From Lachnospiraceae bacterium (GTDB lineage Bacteria; Bacillota; Clostridia; Lachnospirales; Lachnospiraceae), in the NCBI GenBank assembly GCA_017651385.1, contig JAGCCY010000205.1, forward strand, positions 1-8,479: a stretch of 8,479 nucleotides of DNA. Direction: 5' to 3'. Positions 6,801-8,479 of this stretch are shown here, in pieces; position 1 is the first letter of the stretch; each line of letters begins with the position of its first letter. A program made the position numbers and the translations under genes. The notes beneath the pieces are model-generated. The model worked only from the letters and a program-made list of their open reading frames with translations, did no database searches and was not told the DNA's origin.

Positions 6801-7673
6801 TTTTCCGTCCTTTTTAAGCTTTCTCATTGCGATAAGCGCAAGATCCATAAGGCACACAAACTTATCGGGTCTGTCCTTAAAGATCTCGGCTCTTGTGTCA
6901 AGGTAGCTTTGATATGTGGTCTCTATGGGAGTCCTGTAATAACCGTCGGCAAACTCAACATTTGTAAGCTCCGTAGAGAAAGTTGTATGTCTGCAGTGAT
7001 CCGACCAGTATGTATCAAGAACCCTTATCTCGGTCATGGAAGGATCTCTGTTTTCTTCGTTCTTAAAATAATTCTGGATATGGAGAAAATCCTTAAATGT
7101 CATTGCAAGTCCCAAAGACTTGTAAAGATCTTTAAGCTTGTCCTCCTGCATATCCTTAAAGCCGTCAAAGATCACCACATCGTCGGGCTCGGGGAAGTCT
7201 GTCTTTAAGGTCAGAGGCTTCTCAAGTCCTGTTTCTCTTGAATCGACGGGGTTAATTGAATTTTTCTTTATCCTGTCAAATTCATCGTCTGTGATGTTGC
7301 CGCTTATCACATATGTTACAGCGGTCTTAATAAGCGGATTTTCATCCTCTTTAAGAAACTGTATGCACTGAACCGCTGAATCGGCACGCTGGTCGAACTG
7401 TCCGGGTAAGAATTCAACGCTGAATACTCTGTCTCCTTCGTTTAATTTAAGGTTTTCAAAGTAAATATCATCTACCGGCGGCTCGCTGAATACTGTCGTG
7501 GATGCGAGTGTAAATATCTCATCCGATATATTTTCAACGTCATAGCGGATCAATACTCTTACATCGGTAACTCCGTCTATGCCCAGAAATCCCGAGATCT
7601 CCTCCTTAAGTTCCTGTGCCTTTACGGCAAAGGGTTTCTTTTTCTCAACGTAAATTCGTCGTACATTGCCCAT
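3894..7673 (-). CDS. purL: Phosphoribosylformylglycinamidine synthase, long single-chain form
   Basis: FGAM synthase converts FGAR, glutamine and ATP to FGAM in step four of de novo purine synthesis. At 1259 residues this is the fused type, unlike the separate PurS, PurQ and PurL of Bacillus. In order: a PurS-like N-terminal region (about 1-150), a linker with 'VLDTYWSDHCRHTTFS' (218-233), two AIRS/PurM-like synthase halves with 'FKNETHNHPTEIEPFGGAATC' (323-343), 'GGRTGRDGCGGATGSS' (451-466) and 'PSIGGKDSMSG' (788-798), then a class I glutaminase from about 996. The glutaminase shows 'FPGTNCE', 'GICNGFQ' with nucleophile C1100, and 'NPASHGEGRF' with H1167 and E1169, so it looks catalytically complete. 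The start GNVRRIYVEKKKPFAV matches what I recall of clostridial homologues. AAAGGAG lies about 12 bases from the ATG, a longer gap than usual. It heads the purL-queH-argS-ispF run and overlaps queH by one base. Confidence 0.97.
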   Translation of the reverse strand: MGNVRRIYVEKKKPFAVKAQELKEEISGFLGIDGVTDVRVLIRYDVENISDEIFTLASTTVFSEPPVDDIYFENLKLNEGDRVFSVEFLPGQFDQRADSAVQCIQFLKEDENPLIKTAVTYVISGNITDDEFDRIKKNSINPVDSRETGLEKPLTLKTDFPEPDDVVIFDGFKDMQEDKLKDLYKSLGLAMTFKDFLHIQNYFKNEENRDPSMTEIRVLDTYWSDHCRHTTFSTELTNVEFADGYYRTPIETTYQSYLDTRAEIFKDRPDKFVCLMDLALIAMRKLKKDGKLDDQEESDEINACSIVVPVDVNGVTEEWLVSFKNETHNHPTEIEPFGGAATCLGGAIRDPLSGRSYVYQAMRVTGAADPTVPVTETLKGKLSQKKLVKGAAAGYSSYGNQIGLATGYVKEIYHPDYVAKRMEIGAVMGAAPRRNVIRETSDPGDIIILLGGRTGRDGCGGATGSSKVHTESSIETCGAEVQKGNAPTERKIQRLFRRPEVTKLIKKCNDFGAGGVSVAIGELADGLKVNLDLVPKKYAGLDGTELAISESQERMAVVVSPEDADRFLEYANEENLEAVKVATVTKEPRLVLTWRGKDIVDLSRAFLDTNGAHQETGVFVDMPDENENYFKKTAVPAVEAAVEKDSFADAMKASLSDLNECSQKGLVEMFDSSIGAGTVTMPYGGKKQLTEIQTMVAKLPVLEGTSDTVTMMSYGFDPYLSSWSPYHGAVYAVLSSMSKIVAAGGDAKKIRFTFQEYFRRMTEDPKRWSQPFAALLGAYDAQIGFGLPSIGGKDSMSGTFNDIDVPPTLVSFAVDVAKEKDVITPELKNAGDVLVHFEIERDDYDMPNYESTMELFEAVHKLSGEGKIKAAYTLDAGGVAVAAAKMAFGNGNGVKFDDSLELEDLFKNNMGDLLVEMNRLDAENLDIDHEIVGVVTDDGVFSFKGDTVSAFDALDAWKKPLEKIFPTKAKKGTEALEDKIYRADSIYICRHKVARPNVFIPVFPGTNCEYDSAKAFERAGADVKVRVFKNLTAEDIRDSVDAFSNDIANAQIIMFPGGFSAGDEPDGSAKFFATAFRNEKIKDEVTKLLKERDGLALGICNGFQALIKLGLVPYGEIVSQTADSPTLTFNTINRHISKMAYIKVVSNKSPWLMKAELGKTYVNPASHGEGRFVASDEWLSKLFANGQVATRYADYEGNISMDEEWNINGSYMAVEGITSEDGRAFGKMAHSERRGTSVAVNIYGDQDLKIFESGVEYFK

Positions 7674-7715
7674 TTTAAAATGGTGCTCCTTTCATTTATG
7701 CTCGTTTTTTAATGC

Positions 7716-7749
7716 AAAAACAGAATCCAAAGAAACTTCCTTTGGATTC
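7716..7749 (-). terminator. Intrinsic terminator after the TetR-family gene
   Basis: On the minus strand, a perfect 10-bp stem GAATCCAAAG/CTTTGGATTC (7740-7749 with 7723-7732) has a 7-base loop and is followed by TGTTTTT. It sits 10 bases after the TetR-family stop codon and 42 bases before the purL start. It should separate the regulator from the purL run, unless read-through is regulated. In the 86-base gap I find no clear promoter for purL and no purine riboswitch. Confidence 0.8.
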
Positions 7750-7759
7750 CGCCGATTGT

Positions 7760-8347
7760 TTATTCTTCGTCTGCAAGAAGACCGCTCATTATAAAAAGTA
7801 GTTCGTTGTCTATATCCTGCTCCGTGACCCCTACGGTATTGGCCGCTATCTTAAGCCCTTCTATGACATACATGATGTTGCGGGCCGCCCCTTCGGCATC
7901 TTCACAATATAACTCACCGTTTTCCGTACCGTTCTCAATAAGATGTGTAAGAACATTAACGGCGGACGAAAACCGGTCTTTGTATATATTTAAGGTATCT
8001 CCGCCGTTTTTCTTGGTGAAAAGATACTCATAGATCGCTACGGAAAGATTGTCCTTTTTGGACAGAAGTTCCTTCTTCTGTTCTTTTAAGAACAGTGCAA
8101 GAATATCACCTGCGGTGGCATCTTTGCGGGAACGTGAAAAAACATCGTCATTTTCCGACGAATCAAGTTTGATGAGTTCCAAAAGGATCTGTTCCGTGCT
8201 CTCGAAATAGATATAAAGCCCTCCGCGGCTTATCTCGCAGGCCTCAACAATGTCCTTCATGGTGACATCCTTAAAGCCTTTTTCCGAAAACACTTTTCTG
8301 GCGGTATCGAGAATATACTGTTTTTTCCGTGCCGCTTTATCACTCAT
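7760..8347 (-). CDS. TetR/AcrR-family transcriptional regulator
   Basis: This is a 195-residue one-domain-plus-sensor regulator. The N-terminal TetR DNA-binding domain spans about residues 8-55: 'KKQYILDTARKVFSEKGFKDVTMKDIVEACEISRGGLYIYFESTEQIL', with the helix-turn-helix at roughly 28-47 and the hallmark G-LY-YF turn. The rest is an all-helical ligand-binding and dimer region with no residue pattern that tells me the ligand. Family members are usually dimeric repressors released by a small molecule. I chose the ATG at 8347 because GGGAGGAG lies 5 bases upstream; an ATG 33 bases further out would overlap the upstream gene and adds residues unlike the family. A terminator follows directly. The likely targets are the upstream partial gene or itself; control of purL cannot be excluded but nothing shows it. 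Confidence 0.93.
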   Translation of the reverse strand: MSDKAARKKQYILDTARKVFSEKGFKDVTMKDIVEACEISRGGLYIYFESTEQILLELIKLDSSENDDVFSRSRKDATAGDILALFLKEQKKELLSKKDNLSVAIYEYLFTKKNGGDTLNIYKDRFSSAVNVLTHLIENGTENGELYCEDAEGAARNIMYVIEGLKIAANTVGVTEQDIDNELLFIMSGLLADEE

Positions 8348-8368
8348 TTTAACTCCTCCCGTTTGATC

Positions 8369-8384
8369 CCGCTTATGCAAGCGG
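8369..8384. repeat. Palindrome CCGCTT-ATGC-AAGCGG upstream of the TetR-family gene
   Basis: A perfect 6-bp inverted repeat with a 4-base centre lies 22-37 bases upstream of the TetR-family start. It overlaps the stop codon of the preceding partial gene. Autoregulating TetR proteins often bind palindromes of this size near their own gene. No U tract follows on the minus strand, so it is not an intrinsic terminator. The operator role is only an inference from position and symmetry. Confidence 0.4.
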
Positions 8385-8479
8385 AGCGTCCCATATTTCC
8401 AACAATTTTTTCATTTTCTTTAATACAAGAAGAAAGATTCCTTCGCGAACCGCATCGGTCAACACGATACCTTTAGTAA
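8373..8479 (-). CDS. C-terminal fragment of an unrecognised gene upstream of the TetR-family gene
   Basis: A minus-strand frame is open from the right edge to a TAA at 8375-8373, giving 34 codons that end VLKKMKKLLEIWDAPLA. The visible part has a hydrophobic stretch (GIFLLVL) followed by a basic amphipathic segment, so it may end in a helix. I do not recognise the family. Support for a real gene is its strand, its spacing of 25 bases to the TetR-family start, and the lack of any obvious promoter in this stretch, which suggests co-transcription with the regulator. It is short enough that a chance open frame remains possible. Confidence 0.5.
   Translation of the reverse strand, partial: TKGIVLTDAVREGIFLLVLKKMKKLLEIWDAPLA

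Noticed and set aside
7674..7759. Purine riboswitch or PurR-type box upstream of purL
   Set aside because: The gap is short and mostly occupied by the TetR-family terminator; none of the conserved purine riboswitch core could be seen.
8348..8380. Extended start for the TetR-family gene
   Set aside because: The added 11 residues are encoded by the ribosome binding site and palindrome region; the ATG at 8347 has a strong GGGAGGAG site at ideal spacing.
1..8479. CRISPR array, insertion sequence, phage or toxin-antitoxin system
   Set aside because: No regularly spaced repeats, transposase motifs, terminal repeats with duplications, or phage genes were seen. The XRE-type gene has no toxin-like partner next to it.

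Overview
The window looks like ordinary chromosome from a low-to-mid GC Clostridia bacterium, most likely Lachnospiraceae. That placement is inferred from the long single-chain clostridial PurL, QueH in place of QueG, strong AGGAGG-type ribosome binding sites, sigma-A promoters, intrinsic terminators, and tRNA genes without an encoded CCA. I cannot name a species.

Layout, left to right. At the left edge is the start of a minus-strand gene resembling a YgjP-type metallopeptidase. It is separated by a compact divergent promoter region, containing a run of nine C and small inverted repeats, from a plus-strand XRE-type helix-turn-helix gene. That gene has an intrinsic terminator inside its reading frame. 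Its frame then runs through a second terminator into the 3' end of a tRNA gene. Next is a minus-strand tRNA cluster, transcribed Val(UAC) - Met(CAU) - Pro(AGG), with a near-perfect promoter and a shared terminator.

The rest is almost entirely minus-strand and reads right to left: the tail of an unrecognised gene at the right edge, a TetR-family regulator with its own terminator, then the tightly packed run purL - queH - argS - ispF. purL and queH overlap in TAATG, and queH and argS overlap by 17 bases. argS and ispF are 50 bases apart. No terminator is visible after ispF, so its transcript may run into the tRNA cluster.

The four-gene run is housekeeping: purine synthesis, the last step of queuosine tRNA modification, arginyl-tRNA charging and MEP-pathway isoprenoid synthesis. 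The tRNA cluster fits this translation and metabolism theme. I found no mobile element, CRISPR array, phage gene or defence system. The best leads are the XRE gene whose terminator precedes its stop codon, an arrangement like arfA and brfA, and the rare tRNA-Pro with an AGG anticodon.
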